Shown: piece by piece, positions 1 through 8,862 of the stretch
How positions within the stretch are numbered: the first letter of the stretch is position 1
Layout of the letters: each line of letters starts with the position of its first letter
Source: Halieaceae bacterium
GTDB taxonomy: Bacteria > Pseudomonadota > Gammaproteobacteria > Pseudomonadales > Halieaceae
Reading direction: 5' to 3'
Length of the DNA: 25,856 nucleotides
NCBI GenBank assembly: GCA_011523115.1
Contig: WTHO01000233.1
Coordinates: 1-25,856 of the forward strand
Position numbers and translations under genes: made by a program
The notes under the pieces: generated by a model
Database searches by the model: none
Told to the model about the DNA's origin: nothing
The model's input: the letters and a program-made list of their open reading frames with translations, nothing else

Positions 1-1
1 T

Positions 2-772
2 GCTCCCCACCCCCTGCAGGCGCTGCTCTTTGCTTTGGTTGCCGCGGCCGGTGCTTGGGAGTGGGCGGGGCTCGTCGGCGCCAAGACCGCCGGTCAAAGA
101 GGGGCGTTCGCCGTGGTCGTGCCCTTGCTGTGCTTTTTGCTGTGGCAGCGCATTGGCCTCGCCGACCAGCAACCCGCCACTGAGGCTCAGCCCTGGTTGG
201 CGATCAGTGCCTTTTTTTGGTCAGCCATGCTGCTGGCACTGAAATACTATCCCTCCGGTAATTGGTTGTTGAAACTGACCTGGGTGCGCGCTGTGATGGG
301 GTGGTTGATCCTTTCGGGCACCTGGTTCGCAGTTGTCGTCTGTTTGACCTTCGGCAATGGCCCAATGGTGATGCTGGTGATGATCCTGACGGTCGCGGCG
401 GCAGATATTGGCGCGTATTTTGTGGGTCGACGGTTCGGTCGCCATGCATTGGCGAAGGAGATTAGCCCAGGCAAGACCTGGGAAGGATTCTGGGGCGGAA
501 TGCTGGCTGTCACGGCGCTCACCTTTGCGGTATGGCAAAGTTTGCCCCCGACCTACCTTCACCTTGGTTTCGGATCGATACTGGCGCTGGGTTTAGCGAC
601 AGCCGGTGCCTCCGTTGTCGGTGACCTCACGGTGAGTCTGCTCAAGCGCGAGATGGGTATGAAGGACACCGGGTCGTGGCTGCCCGGCCATGGTGGCGTA
701 CTGGACCGCCTCGATAGTATTTGCGGCGCTGCACCCATCTTTGCCCTTGGGCTCCTGCTGGTGGGGTATTGA
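2..772 (+). CDS. cdsA: Phosphatidate cytidylyltransferase CdsA (5' partial)
   Basis: Integral inner-membrane enzyme that makes CDP-diacylglycerol from phosphatidate and CTP, the precursor of phosphatidylethanolamine, phosphatidylglycerol and cardiolipin. The frame is open to the left edge, so the true start lies outside the window; a TTG at 35 could be mistaken for the start, but the residues before it (ALLFAL) continue the family's hydrophobic N-terminal region, followed by the conserved AWEW. Several hydrophobic segments alternate with short polar loops, as in a polytopic membrane protein. The C-terminal CDP-alcohol signature is intact: SLLKREMGMKD, then GSWLPGHGGVLDRLDS, including the KD and the final DRxD acidic residues. 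It lies 3 bases before dxr, as in most gammaproteobacteria (frr-uppS-cdsA-dxr-rseP-bamA). Identification is near certain; only the missing start is unresolved. Confidence 0.96.
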   Translation, partial: APHPLQALLFALVAAAGAWEWAGLVGAKTAGQRGAFAVVVPLLCFLLWQRIGLADQQPATEAQPWLAISAFFWSAMLLALKYYPSGNWLLKLTWVRAVMGWLILSGTWFAVVVCLTFGNGPMVMLVMILTVAAADIGAYFVGRRFGRHALAKEISPGKTWEGFWGGMLAVTALTFAVWQSLPPTYLHLGFGSILALGLATAGASVVGDLTVSLLKREMGMKDTGSWLPGHGGVLDRLDSICGAAPIFALGLLLVGY

Positions 773-775
773 ACG

Positions 776-1963
776 ATGCGGGGTGTGGCGGTACTCGGCG
801 CGACAGGCTCTATCGGGCAGTCCACGCTGGATGTGATGCAACGCCACCCCGAGCGTTACCACGCAGTCGTTGTCTCGGCGAATCGTTCAGTCGATGACAT
901 GGCATCGATATGTCGGATCCACAAGCCCACGCATGCTGTCATGGGAGAGCCTGAGTCAGCCTCGGCGCTGCGGGATCGCTTGGTGGATTTGCCGCAGGTC
1001 GCGGTTTCTGCGGGTGCCGACGCGCTCGACGAGTTGCTTGCATTGCCTGACATCGACACTGTCGTCGCGGGAATTGTGGGTTTCGCGGGGCTCAGGCCTA
1101 CTCTGAGCGCGGCTCGCGCTGGCAAGACTATCTTGTTGGCCAACAAGGAAGCCTTGGTGAGTGCTGGCGCTTTATTCATGGACACGGTCAAGCGGGGCGG
1201 CGCGACGCTATTACCTGTGGACAGTGAGCACAACGCAATGCACCAGTGCCTGCCGATTGATGCGTTGGGCAGGCCTGATATGACCAACGTCGAAAAAATT
1301 ATTTTGACAGCGTCCGGAGGGCCGTTCCGCGGGCGAGCTCGCGAGTCTCTTCACTCGGTCACACCAGACGAAGCCTGCGCCCACCCCAACTGGTCCATGG
1401 GTGCCAAAATATCGGTTGATTCGGCGACGCTGGCGAACAAGGGTCTCGAATTAGCCGAAGCCTGCTGGTTGTTTGCCAGAACGCCCGACCAAATAGAAAT
1501 TGTTGTCCACCCGCAAAGTATCGTGCATTCAATGATTCGCTATCAGGACGGATCTGTTTTGGCTCAATTGGGTCAGCCTGACATGCGCACGCCGATTGCC
1601 TACGGCTTGGCCTGGCCGGAGCGAATCGACGCCGGGGTTGAGCCCCTCGATATTGTCGCTGCGCATCGCCTAGATTTCGAAGCGCCAGATCTGGATGCGT
1701 TTCCCTGTCTGGCGCTGGCGCAGTGGGCTATTTCTCAGCCCGGTGGGATGTGCGCGTTCAGCGCCGCCAATGAAGTCGCCGTGGCGGCGTTTTTGCAGGG
1801 AGAAATCCGTTTTACCGATATTGATCAGGTTATCGACCTGACGCTAAAACAGGTCGAATTATCGGAACCAGCGAGTCTGGATGCGGTCCAAGCACTCGAT
1901 GAGACGGCGCGCGAGGTGGCGCAGAGCCATGCCACTCGGCTTGCTGCTGCGCATGGTAAATAG
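776..1963 (+). CDS. dxr: 1-deoxy-D-xylulose 5-phosphate reductoisomerase (Dxr/IspC)
   Basis: Cytosolic enzyme that rearranges and reduces 1-deoxyxylulose 5-phosphate to 2-C-methyl-erythritol 4-phosphate with NADPH, the committing step of the MEP isoprenoid pathway. At 395 residues it is the usual length. Visible elements are the NADPH-binding GATGSIG at residues 8-14, LLANKEALVSAG near 120-131, the metal-binding acidic pair in PVDSEHNA (D149, E151), the substrate-binding SGGPFRG and HPNWSMG stretches, the SVDSATLANKGLELAEA block with N221, K222 and the third metal ligand E225, and HPQSIVHSMI. The ATG lies 3 bases after the cdsA stop and puts GATGSIG at the family's usual distance from the N-terminus, which supports this start. 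It is probably co-transcribed with cdsA and rseP. Confidence 0.98.
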   Translation: MRGVAVLGATGSIGQSTLDVMQRHPERYHAVVVSANRSVDDMASICRIHKPTHAVMGEPESASALRDRLVDLPQVAVSAGADALDELLALPDIDTVVAGIVGFAGLRPTLSAARAGKTILLANKEALVSAGALFMDTVKRGGATLLPVDSEHNAMHQCLPIDALGRPDMTNVEKIILTASGGPFRGRARESLHSVTPDEACAHPNWSMGAKISVDSATLANKGLELAEACWLFARTPDQIEIVVHPQSIVHSMIRYQDGSVLAQLGQPDMRTPIAYGLAWPERIDAGVEPLDIVAAHRLDFEAPDLDAFPCLALAQWAISQPGGMCAFSAANEVAVAAFLQGEIRFTDIDQVIDLTLKQVELSEPASLDAVQALDETAREVAQSHATRLAAAHGK

Positions 1964-1972
1964 GGACCCTGA

Positions 1973-3328
1973 ATGATCGATACCTTGCAAACCATTGTGG
2001 TCGCGCTTGTCACCTTCGCTACCGTGGTCGCCGTACACGAGTATGGACACTTTTGGGTGGCGAGGCGCGCGGGTGTCAAGGTGCTCCGATTTTCGATTGG
2101 TTTTGGAAAGCCGCTATTGAATTGGCGCGGTCAGGACAACACTGAATATGTGATCGCTGCGATACCGCTGGGCGGTTATGTGCGGATGGCAGATGAGCGC
2201 GATGGTGACATCGCTGCGGCTGATCTCCCGCGGGCCTTTAACCGGCAATCGGTCGGCAAGCGCAGTGCCATCGCGGCCGCGGGCCCCGCGGCAAATTTTC
2301 TGTTGGCGATATTGGTGCTTTGGGGTCTGTTCCTGCGCGGTGAGATCGGCGTCATACCCGAGATTGCCACTGTGGCGCCGGGGTCTATTGCCGAGCAGGC
2401 GGGATTACAGCCCGGCCAGGAAATCAGGGAGATTGACGCGCGTGAGACGCCCACCGTCGCCGCTGTCAATTTCGCGTTATTGGAGCGGTTGGGAGACACG
2501 GGTGCCCTGAGCTTGGCCGTGAGTCGGCCGGGTTCCGATGCGCTCATTCGATCTGAGGTTGCTATCGATAAATGGTTGAAAGGTGCCGAACAGCCGGACT
2601 TGTTAGCAGCGCTGGGAGTCACCATTCGCACACCCCCCGTGGTTCCCCGAGTGGGAGGCTTGACAGAGGCGGGAGTTGCGCGGAGCGCAGGATTTCAGGT
2701 TGGCGACCTCATCCTTGAGGCAGACGGCACTCAGTTGCCATTGTGGATAGACTGGGTCAATTATGTGAGATCGCGCCCTGACCAACGCATTGAGGTCTGG
2801 GTTGAGCGTGCGGGTGCCCGACAAAACGTCGTTGTCACGCCGGCTTCGGTCATGGCTGAGGATAAACGGATCGGATCCGTGGGTATGTCAGTTGCGCTCC
2901 CGGCCATTCCCGCCTCCCAGCAACGTCGCTTTGACCGTGGCCCAGTGGACGCGTTGTCGGCGTCGCTGAATCGGACCAAGGATTTGGTCACGTTTACTTT
3001 CAAATCGATCGCGCGCATGTTGCAGGGCCTGATCTCGCCTAGCAATCTGTCAGGGCCGATAACGATTGCTCAGGTGGCGGCGTCCACCGCTGAAGCTGGT
3101 TGGGTCGCTTGGCTCGGCTTTCTCGCATTGTTGAGCGTCTCGCTGGGCGCCCTGAACCTGCTCCCCATCCCGGTACTCGATGGCGGGCATCTGGTTTTTT
3201 ACGGTTTTGAAGCGGTGATGGGCAAGCCGTTACCAGAGAAAGTGCAGCTGGCGGGCTATCAAATGGGCGTGGTCTTAGTGCTCAGCATTATGGTGTTTGC
3301 GCTGTATAATGACTTTGCAAAGTTGTGA
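1973..3328 (+). CDS. rseP: Site-2 intramembrane zinc metalloprotease RseP
   Basis: Inner-membrane protease that performs the second cleavage of the anti-sigma factor RseA, releasing sigma-E when outer-membrane assembly fails; it also clears signal-peptide remnants. The 451-residue length matches the family. The first membrane helix carries the zinc-binding HEYGH at residues 22-26, followed by FWVARRAGVKVLRFSIGFG. The central part contains two PDZ-type regions (around residues 115-200 and 215-300, judged from motifs such as GSIAEQAGLQPGQEI and GVARSAGFQVGDLILEADG). The C-terminal membrane part has LNLLPIPVLDGGHL with the third zinc ligand D403. It starts 9 bases after dxr and precedes bamA, the main client of the response it controls. 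Confidence 0.97.
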   Translation: MIDTLQTIVVALVTFATVVAVHEYGHFWVARRAGVKVLRFSIGFGKPLLNWRGQDNTEYVIAAIPLGGYVRMADERDGDIAAADLPRAFNRQSVGKRSAIAAAGPAANFLLAILVLWGLFLRGEIGVIPEIATVAPGSIAEQAGLQPGQEIREIDARETPTVAAVNFALLERLGDTGALSLAVSRPGSDALIRSEVAIDKWLKGAEQPDLLAALGVTIRTPPVVPRVGGLTEAGVARSAGFQVGDLILEADGTQLPLWIDWVNYVRSRPDQRIEVWVERAGARQNVVVTPASVMAEDKRIGSVGMSVALPAIPASQQRRFDRGPVDALSASLNRTKDLVTFTFKSIARMLQGLISPSNLSGPITIAQVAASTAEAGWVAWLGFLALLSVSLGALNLLPIPVLDGGHLVFYGFEAVMGKPLPEKVQLAGYQMGVVLVLSIMVFALYNDFAKL

Positions 3329-3368
3329 TCGCACTCGAGGGCCAAGCATTCCACATTGGATCTGGTGT

Positions 3369-3389
3369 CCAGCACATCCCCTGTGCTGG
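3369..3389 (+). other. Perfect 8-bp-stem hairpin between rseP and bamA
   Basis: In the 109-base rseP-bamA gap, CCAGCACA (3369-3376) and TGTGCTGG (3382-3389) are exact reverse complements around a 5-base loop. The stem is GC-rich and should form in RNA. The downstream sequence is not T-rich, so this is not a canonical rho-independent terminator. It could be a partial attenuator, a processing or mRNA-stabilising element, or a protein-binding palindrome separating rseP from bamA expression. The rest of the gap shows only a lone TTGACG at 3403-3408 with no good -10 at normal spacing. Confidence 0.5.
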
Positions 3390-3437
3390 CTGTCTGCCTG
3401 CGTTGACGAATGAACGAGCAAAAATAAAGACGACGGT

Positions 3438-6065
3438 ATGCGCTTAGAACATCAATACAGGCAAGGAGGAAGCCGCCTCGGGCTCGCTATGGCAGTTCTG
3501 ATCTGCCTGAGCGTATTCCAGCCTGCCAGCGCCCAAACCGAACCATTTGTGATTCAGGACATCCGGATCGAGGGCTTACAGCGCATCTCACCGGGTAGCG
3601 TCTTTGCCGCATTGCCAGTGGGTGTCGGCGATACCGTAGACACGCTGGTAGTGCGCGCGGCGGCAAAAAGTTTATTTGCCTCCGGCAATTTCGATGATAT
3701 TTCCATTGCGCGCGACGGCGGGGTACTCGTTGTCGTAGTGGCAGAACGGCCCAGCATCAGTGAAATTACGATCGATGGAAACAAGGCCATCGAGACCGAA
3801 GCGTTGCTAGACGGGCTCAAGGGGGCTGGCCTTGCGGTGGGTCAGGTATTCCAGCGCTCTACCTTGGAAGGTATGCAGCTCGAGTTGCAACGGCAGTATG
3901 TGCTGCAGGGGCGCTATGATGCGACCATCGATTCTGAGGTCATTGCAGAGCCCCGGAATCGCGTGTCGATCGCCATCGACGTGAATGAAGGCACGGTAGC
4001 GACCATTCAGCACATCAACGTTGTGGGTAATAATATTTTCTCCGATGAGGACCTCCTCGACCTTTTTGAACTGAAGACCGGGGGTTGGTTCTCCTTTTTC
4101 ACGAGTGACAACAAGTACTCCAAAGAAAAGCTCACCTCTGATCTTGAGACACTGTCTTCCTATTATCTCGATCGGGGCTATCTGCAGTTCAATATTGACT
4201 CCACTCAGGTGGCGGTATCCCCCGACAAGGAGGAGGTCTACATCACCGCGAACGTCACAGAGGGCGAGAAATTTACTATCAGTGAGGTAGGGCTCAGCGG
4301 TGATTTGGTGCTCCCCGAGGAGGATCTCAACCGCTTCCTGATCGTGCAACCGGCGCAGGTGTATTCGCAGCAATTGGTGACGGCGACGGAGGATTATTTA
4401 ACCAGAAGGCTTGGAAACGAAGGCTACAACTTCGCCAAAGTCACTGGCATGCCCGAAATCGATGAAGACAACAACACCGTAGTGATGAAGTTCTTCATCG
4501 ACCCCGGTAAACGAACCTACGTTAGGCGCATCGACTTCGCCGGCAATATGAGCACGATTGATGACGTACTCAGGCGCGAGATGCGGCAGATGGAGTCTGC
4601 GCCAGCGTCTTCAGCGGCGATCGAGCAGTCGCGTATTCGATTGGAGCGCCTCGGATTTTTTAAGACCGCGGCGGTTGAAACGACTGAAGTCGCGGGCTCC
4701 GATGATTTGATTGATGTCGATTTCACCGTGGAGGAGCAGTCATTTGGCTCTATTGGTGGCAGCTTGGGATACGCCCAGGATGCGGGCCTCATATTGGGGC
4801 TGAACCTTCAGCAGAATAATTTCTTGGGTACCGGTAAACGAGTCGGTATTTCTCTCAATTCGTCCCGTTATCAGGACGTAATCAGTTTCAATTACACCAA
4901 CCCTTACTTCACTGAAGACGGTGTGAGTCGCGGTTTTAGCGTCTTTTACCGAAAAACTGACCTGTCGAAGATCAATGTGGCCAGTTACACGACGGACACC
5001 TGGGGCGGTAGCGTCAATTTCGGGTATCCCATCAGCGAGACCCAGCGGCTTGGTTTTTCTCTGGGCGTGACAGACACCAAGATCACCTCAGGCCAATATG
5101 CCGTTCAGGAAATTGCCGCGAGCCCCGCTTTGGCGCCCGAGATTGAATATTGGTTTTACTCGACGCTCCAGCCCGATGGCACCTACGGTGCGGCGGAGGT
5201 GCTGCAGCCGATAGATACATTGCCGGCCTCGGCGCTTTCGCCTCCGAGTTCCGAGGGTTTTCTTGACCTTAACGGTAATCAGTTTTTGAACTGGACGCTC
5301 ACAGGAAGCTGGATTCAGTCCACCCTGAACAGAGGGCAGTTGGCCACTCGGGGGGCATCGCAGTCCGTGTCGCTGGAGGTGGCCGTCCCGCTGTCTGATT
5401 TGGAGTTCTACAAGCTTAACTACCGCGGCGAGATTTATTTCCCCCTTTTTGGGGAGTTTACGCTCCACTTACGCGGCGAGCTGGGCTACGGCGACGGTTA
5501 TGGCACCGCGAGCGAGCTCCCCTTCTACGAGCACTTCTTTGCGGGCGGATTTGGTTCCGTCCGTGGCTATGAAACCAATACCTTGGGCCCACGCAGCACG
5601 CCTCCCTCGGTTTATACGGCCGGTACTGCGGTCACGGCCATTGACGAAAACGGTCGGCCGACTGAGTTCGGTGGTCCGGACGGCCGCGGGTATGGTTACA
5701 GTGTGGATCCCGCTACGGGTAAAATTCCGGTTCAGGAGTTTTATAACCGGCCTGATCCTTTTGGCGGAAACGTTCTGATTGAGGGCAGTGCAGAGGTCTT
5801 GTTCCCGATGCCCTTCATCAAGGATCGAAGTTCTCTGAGATCGGCCCTGTTTCTGGACGTGGGCAACGTTTTCAACACAAATTGCCGTGAAAATCAGGTG
5901 AATTGTTTTGGCGTAGATGCCGGCGAATTACGTTACTCTGTCGGCATTGGAGTGACTTGGCTTTCAGGTTTTGGCCCGCTGACGTTTAGTCTGGCGAAGC
6001 CATTGAATGCCAGTCCTATTGATGAGAGAGAGGTCTTCCAGTTCACGCTGGGCCGTGGCTTCTAA
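3438..6065 (+). CDS. bamA: Outer-membrane protein assembly factor BamA
   Basis: Central subunit of the BAM complex, which folds and inserts beta-barrel proteins into the outer membrane. An N-terminal signal peptide (Arg-containing n-region, hydrophobic LGLAMAVLICLSVF, predicted cut after ASA at residue 32) is followed by five POTRA domains (about residues 35-435) and a 16-strand barrel. Loop-6 VRGY (V708-Y711) corresponds to the conserved VRGF lock motif, and the protein ends FQFTLGRGF with the C-terminal aromatic beta-signal. At 875 residues it exceeds the 810 of E. coli, mainly through longer extracellular loops in the barrel. The ATG at 3438 is preferred over the in-frame ATG at 3489 because it supplies the positively charged n-region. 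It is followed by skp. Confidence 0.98.
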   Translation: MRLEHQYRQGGSRLGLAMAVLICLSVFQPASAQTEPFVIQDIRIEGLQRISPGSVFAALPVGVGDTVDTLVVRAAAKSLFASGNFDDISIARDGGVLVVVVAERPSISEITIDGNKAIETEALLDGLKGAGLAVGQVFQRSTLEGMQLELQRQYVLQGRYDATIDSEVIAEPRNRVSIAIDVNEGTVATIQHINVVGNNIFSDEDLLDLFELKTGGWFSFFTSDNKYSKEKLTSDLETLSSYYLDRGYLQFNIDSTQVAVSPDKEEVYITANVTEGEKFTISEVGLSGDLVLPEEDLNRFLIVQPAQVYSQQLVTATEDYLTRRLGNEGYNFAKVTGMPEIDEDNNTVVMKFFIDPGKRTYVRRIDFAGNMSTIDDVLRREMRQMESAPASSAAIEQSRIRLERLGFFKTAAVETTEVAGSDDLIDVDFTVEEQSFGSIGGSLGYAQDAGLILGLNLQQNNFLGTGKRVGISLNSSRYQDVISFNYTNPYFTEDGVSRGFSVFYRKTDLSKINVASYTTDTWGGSVNFGYPISETQRLGFSLGVTDTKITSGQYAVQEIAASPALAPEIEYWFYSTLQPDGTYGAAEVLQPIDTLPASALSPPSSEGFLDLNGNQFLNWTLTGSWIQSTLNRGQLATRGASQSVSLEVAVPLSDLEFYKLNYRGEIYFPLFGEFTLHLRGELGYGDGYGTASELPFYEHFFAGGFGSVRGYETNTLGPRSTPPSVYTAGTAVTAIDENGRPTEFGGPDGRGYGYSVDPATGKIPVQEFYNRPDPFGGNVLIEGSAEVLFPMPFIKDRSSLRSALFLDVGNVFNTNCRENQVNCFGVDAGELRYSVGIGVTWLSGFGPLTFSLAKPLNASPIDEREVFQFTLGRGF

Positions 6066-6098
6066 TCCAGGTTAAGACAAGAAAATGGAGAATGTTCA

Positions 6099-6614
6099 AT
6101 GAACGCACGTGTTTGGCTGGCAGGCCTGCTGATGGCTATATTGCCGTCGATTGTTTTGGCTCAGGGCCGAATCGCCGTGGTCAACCTCGAGCAGGCTATC
6201 CTTCAAACCGACGTTGCGCAGCAACGCCTGCAGGAGTTTGAAAGCAACGAGGACTTTGCTTCCGACAAGTCGCAGTTCGATGCGCTTCGTGAAGAGCTCG
6301 ATCAACTGGTCAAGGACTTTCAACGAGACCAAGCGGCCATGAGCGAGGAAGACCAGGTTGCAGCGCGACAAAAGATGGCAAGCAAGCAGTCTGACCTGGA
6401 GTATGTTGCCAAGAAGCTTCAGACGCTTCAGACGCAGAATGCACAGCGCGTGATGCAGGAGCTGGCACCTCAGGCACAAGAGGTGCTGCGGGAGATTATC
6501 GAGACTGACCAAATCGGGTTGTTGCTGCAGCAACAGGCAGTTATTCATGCCGACTTGGGTTACAACATCACAGCAAAAGTCTCGGATAAGATGAACCAGT
6601 TGGGCATCGAGTAA
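6099..6614 (+). CDS. skp: Periplasmic chaperone Skp (OmpH family)
   Basis: Periplasmic holdase that delivers unfolded outer-membrane proteins to BAM; the family forms a trimeric jellyfish with long helical tentacles. Residues 1-21 (MNARVWLAGLLMAILPSIVLA) form a clear Sec signal peptide with cleavage before Gln22. The mature part begins RIAVVNLEQAILQT, the family's first beta-strand region, and the middle (about residues 45-120) is rich in Glu, Lys, Gln and Asp with heptad-like hydrophobics, the tentacle coiled coil. The 171-residue length is typical. A GGAG-like ribosome binding site (ATGGAG, 6085-6090) precedes the ATG, and the gene lies 33 bases after bamA, the usual partnership. Confidence 0.94.
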   Translation: MNARVWLAGLLMAILPSIVLAQGRIAVVNLEQAILQTDVAQQRLQEFESNEDFASDKSQFDALREELDQLVKDFQRDQAAMSEEDQVAARQKMASKQSDLEYVAKKLQTLQTQNAQRVMQELAPQAQEVLREIIETDQIGLLLQQQAVIHADLGYNITAKVSDKMNQLGIE

Positions 6615-6619
6615 CGGCT

Positions 6620-7657
6620 GTGCCCACCCTCGGGGAGCTCGCCAGTCGTCTGGAGCTCGAGTTTCTCGGGGACTCAGCGATGCCGATAAAGGGCATCGCC
6701 TCTCTGGATACCGCTGGACCAGAGCACCTCAGTTTTGTCTCGGAAAAAAAACACCTTCGGCGAGTAGCCGACACCAGAGCGGGCGCCCTGATTTTGCACC
6801 CAGACTGGGTTGATAGGTGGTCAGGCGGTGCACTGTTGAGCCCGGCGCCTTACGTTGCCTATGCCCATGTGAGCCGGATTTTCGATAACCACCCCGCTGC
6901 GTCCGGCCGGGTGCACGAGAGGGCCTGGGTCGCCGAAAGTGCGCAGCTCGGTGAGGGCGTTACCGTGGATGCCGGTGCCTGCGTGGAGGCAGGCGCTGTG
7001 TTGGGTGATCGTGTCTGGATTGGAGCCGGCGCCTACGTGGGGCATGGCACAAAAATCGGAGAGGACACCGAGGTCAAAGCCGGTGCGGTAATTTGTCATC
7101 AGGTTGAGATTGGCCGGCGCTGCACAATCCACCCTAACGCGACCATCGGCGCGGACGGTTTTGGCTTTGCCCCCAGTGCTCAGGGCTGGATAAAGATCGA
7201 GCAGCTCGCGTCGGTCATTTTGGGTGATGACGTTCAGATCGGCGCTAACTCGGCTGTCGACAGGGGAGCGCTCGAGGATACCGTCATTGAGGATGGCGCG
7301 ATTATCGATAACATGGTCCAAATTGGACACGGAGCCCGCGTCGGGGCACACACGGCCATTGCGGGCCAAGCCGGCGTGTCCGGCAGTACCCAAATTGGCG
7401 CTCGGTGTGTCATTGCTGGGCAAGCGGGGATTGCGGGTCATCTGACGATTGCTGACGGTGTGCATATTGGCGGGCAGGGTCGCGTCGCAAGCTCGGTAAC
7501 AGAGCCCGGGCATTACACTTCTGGCGCGCCGCTTCAGCCGCTGAAGGCGTGGCTAAGGAACGCCTCACGATTCACCGAATTAGATCAGCTGGCTAAGCGC
7601 ATTGCGGCGCTCGAGAAAGCGGCGGGAACTGCGCACCAAGAGGACGACAAGGCGTGA
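6620..7657 (+). CDS. lpxD: UDP-3-O-(3-hydroxyacyl)glucosamine N-acyltransferase LpxD
   Basis: Third enzyme of lipid A synthesis: it transfers a second 3-hydroxyacyl chain from ACP to the 2-amino group of UDP-3-O-acyl-glucosamine, in the cytoplasm. The 345-residue protein has an N-terminal uridine-binding domain (about 1-100) and then a left-handed beta-helix of hexapeptide repeats, seen as regularly spaced [IV]G and V/A-[DE]-A-G motifs. [14 protein letters not shown] and [14 protein letters not shown] are LpxD-typical, and the catalytic histidine is H237 in [13 protein letters not shown] short C-terminal helix follows. The start is GTG at 6620, 5 bases after skp. The stop overlaps the GTG of fabZ, suggesting translational coupling. 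Confidence 0.97.
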   Translation: MPTLGELASRLELEFLGDSAMPIKGIASLDTAGPEHLSFVSEKKHLRRVADTRAGALILHPDWVDRWSGGALLSPAPYVAYAHVSRIFDNHPAASGRVHERAWVAESAQLGEGVTVDAGACVEAGAVLGDRVWIGAGAYVGHGTKIGEDTEVKAGAVICHQVEIGRRCTIHPNATIGADGFGFAPSAQGWIKIEQLASVILGDDVQIGANSAVDRGALEDTVIEDGAIIDNMVQIGHGARVGAHTAIAGQAGVSGSTQIGARCVIAGQAGIAGHLTIADGVHIGGQGRVASSVTEPGHYTSGAPLQPLKAWLRNASRFTELDQLAKRIAALEKAAGTAHQEDDKA

Positions 7658-8088
7658 TACTGGATATTGAAGAGATTCGAAATCGGCTCCCGCATCGATA
7701 CCCGTTTCTTTTGGTCGACAGAGTGGTTTCGGTTGAGCCGGGTGAGCGAATTCTGGCCTACAAGAATCTCAGCATTAACGAGCCATTTTTTGACGGCCAC
7801 TTTCCGGGGAAGCCTGTTTTCCCCGGCGTGCTGTTGCTAGAGGCAATGGCGCAGGCTGCCGGTATCCTCGGCTTTGTGACCATGGACAAGACTCCTGCCG
7901 ATGGCTCGATCTACTACTTCGTCGGCGCGGATAATTTGCGCTTTAAACGCCCCTGTGTGCCGGGCGATCAAGTCATGCTTCACGCAAGTATCGTGAGTGA
8001 GCGGCGGGGTATCTGGAAGTTCGAGGTCGAGTCCCGGGTCGATGATGAACTGGCTGCTTCGGGCACGATATTGTGTGCAGATCGGTGA
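7654..8088 (+). CDS. fabZ: (3R)-hydroxyacyl-ACP dehydratase FabZ
   Basis: Hot-dog-fold dehydratase of type II fatty acid synthesis; it converts 3-hydroxyacyl-ACP to trans-2-enoyl-ACP and so competes with LpxA and LpxD for the same 3-hydroxyacyl-ACP pool. The 144-residue length is standard. [13 protein letters not shown] sits at residues 12-24, the catalytic His49 is in [13 protein letters not shown], and Glu63 is in [11 protein letters not shown]. The start is GTG at 7654 within a GTGA overlap with the lpxD stop; a GTG start is used by its neighbours too. The gene is embedded between lpxD and lpxA as in E. coli. Confidence 0.97.
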   Translation: MILDIEEIRNRLPHRYPFLLVDRVVSVEPGERILAYKNLSINEPFFDGHFPGKPVFPGVLLLEAMAQAAGILGFVTMDKTPADGSIYYFVGADNLRFKRPCVPGDQVMLHASIVSERRGIWKFEVESRVDDELAASGTILCADR

Positions 8089-8091
8089 GTT

Positions 8092-8862
8092 GTGATTCAC
8101 GAGTCTGCCATCGTTGATCCCTCGGCACATCTCCATGAATCAGTGGAGGTGGGCCCCTGGACGTGGATTGGGCCCGGCGTTGAGATTGGCGAAGGTACCA
8201 AGATTGAGTCGCACGTGGTGGTCAAAGGACCTACTCGAATCGGCGCCAGAAATCACATTTACCAGTTCTCTACAGTAGGGGAGGCTACCCCCGATCTGAA
8301 ATATCGTGACGAACCTACGGAGCTTCATATCGGCGACGATAACGTCATCCGTGAAAACGTGACCATTCATCGCGGTACGGTTCAGGATCGGTCCCTGACG
8401 GCGATTGGCGACCGCAATCTACTGATGGCTTATGTCCACGTAGGTCACGATAGTATCGTCGGCAACGACACGATATTGGTGAACAACACAGCCCTTGCGG
8501 GGCACGTTGAAATCGGCGACTGGGCCATACTCTCTGGCTACACGCTCGTCCACCAGTTTTGCAAAATTGGTCCTCACAGTTTCAGTGGTATGGGCACTTC
8601 CATTGGTAAGGACGTGCCGGCTTACGTCACCGTTGCAGGCAGTCCCGCAGAGGCCAAAACGATCAATGCCGAGGGATTGCGGCGACGCGGCTTTGATACG
8701 GCCGAAATCGGAGAATTACGACGGGCTTTCAAGGTGCTTTACCGCCAAGGGCTAACGCTGGATGCTGCGCTTGAGCGCTTACAGAACATGGCAGTTGAGA
8801 CCCCCAGCATTCAGACGCTGATCGACTCCTTGAAACAGTCCCAGCGAGGCATCGTTCGTTAG
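8092..8862 (+). CDS. lpxA: UDP-GlcNAc O-acyltransferase LpxA, predicted C10-type
   Basis: First enzyme of lipid A synthesis: transfers a 3-hydroxyacyl chain from ACP to the 3-OH of UDP-GlcNAc. The 256-residue protein is a hexapeptide-repeat beta-helix (to about residue 185) with a helical C-terminal domain. The catalytic histidine aligns to H119 (HVGHDSIVGN), and NNTALAGHVEIGDWAI and LVHQFCKIG are family signatures. Aligning HQFCKIGPHSFSGMG with E. coli HQFCIIGAHVMVGGC puts Met167 at the position of E. coli Gly173, the hydrocarbon ruler. Met there is known from P. aeruginosa LpxA, which prefers 10-carbon chains. Start GTG at 8092; the stop overlaps the lpxB start by one base. Confidence 0.97.
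   Translation: MIHESAIVDPSAHLHESVEVGPWTWIGPGVEIGEGTKIESHVVVKGPTRIGARNHIYQFSTVGEATPDLKYRDEPTELHIGDDNVIRENVTIHRGTVQDRSLTAIGDRNLLMAYVHVGHDSIVGNDTILVNNTALAGHVEIGDWAILSGYTLVHQFCKIGPHSFSGMGTSIGKDVPAYVTVAGSPAEAKTINAEGLRRRGFDTAEIGELRRAFKVLYRQGLTLDAALERLQNMAVETPSIQTLIDSLKQSQRGIVR

Noticed and set aside
3463..3489. Strong AAGGAGGA at 3463-3470 followed by an in-frame ATG at 3489, as an alternative bamA start
   Set aside because: The spacing of 18 bases is too long for normal initiation, and starting at 3489 removes the positively charged n-region of the signal peptide.
5674..5681. GTCCGGAC inside bamA, and again at 14130-14137 in the Nudix gene, as extra GntR operators
   Set aside because: Both are in coding sequence and lack the flanking T and A that extend the palindrome to TGTCCGGACA in the intergenic site.
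6821..7513. Open frame of 230 codons on the - strand inside lpxD
   Set aside because: It mirrors the hexapeptide repeats of LpxD and has no independent support.
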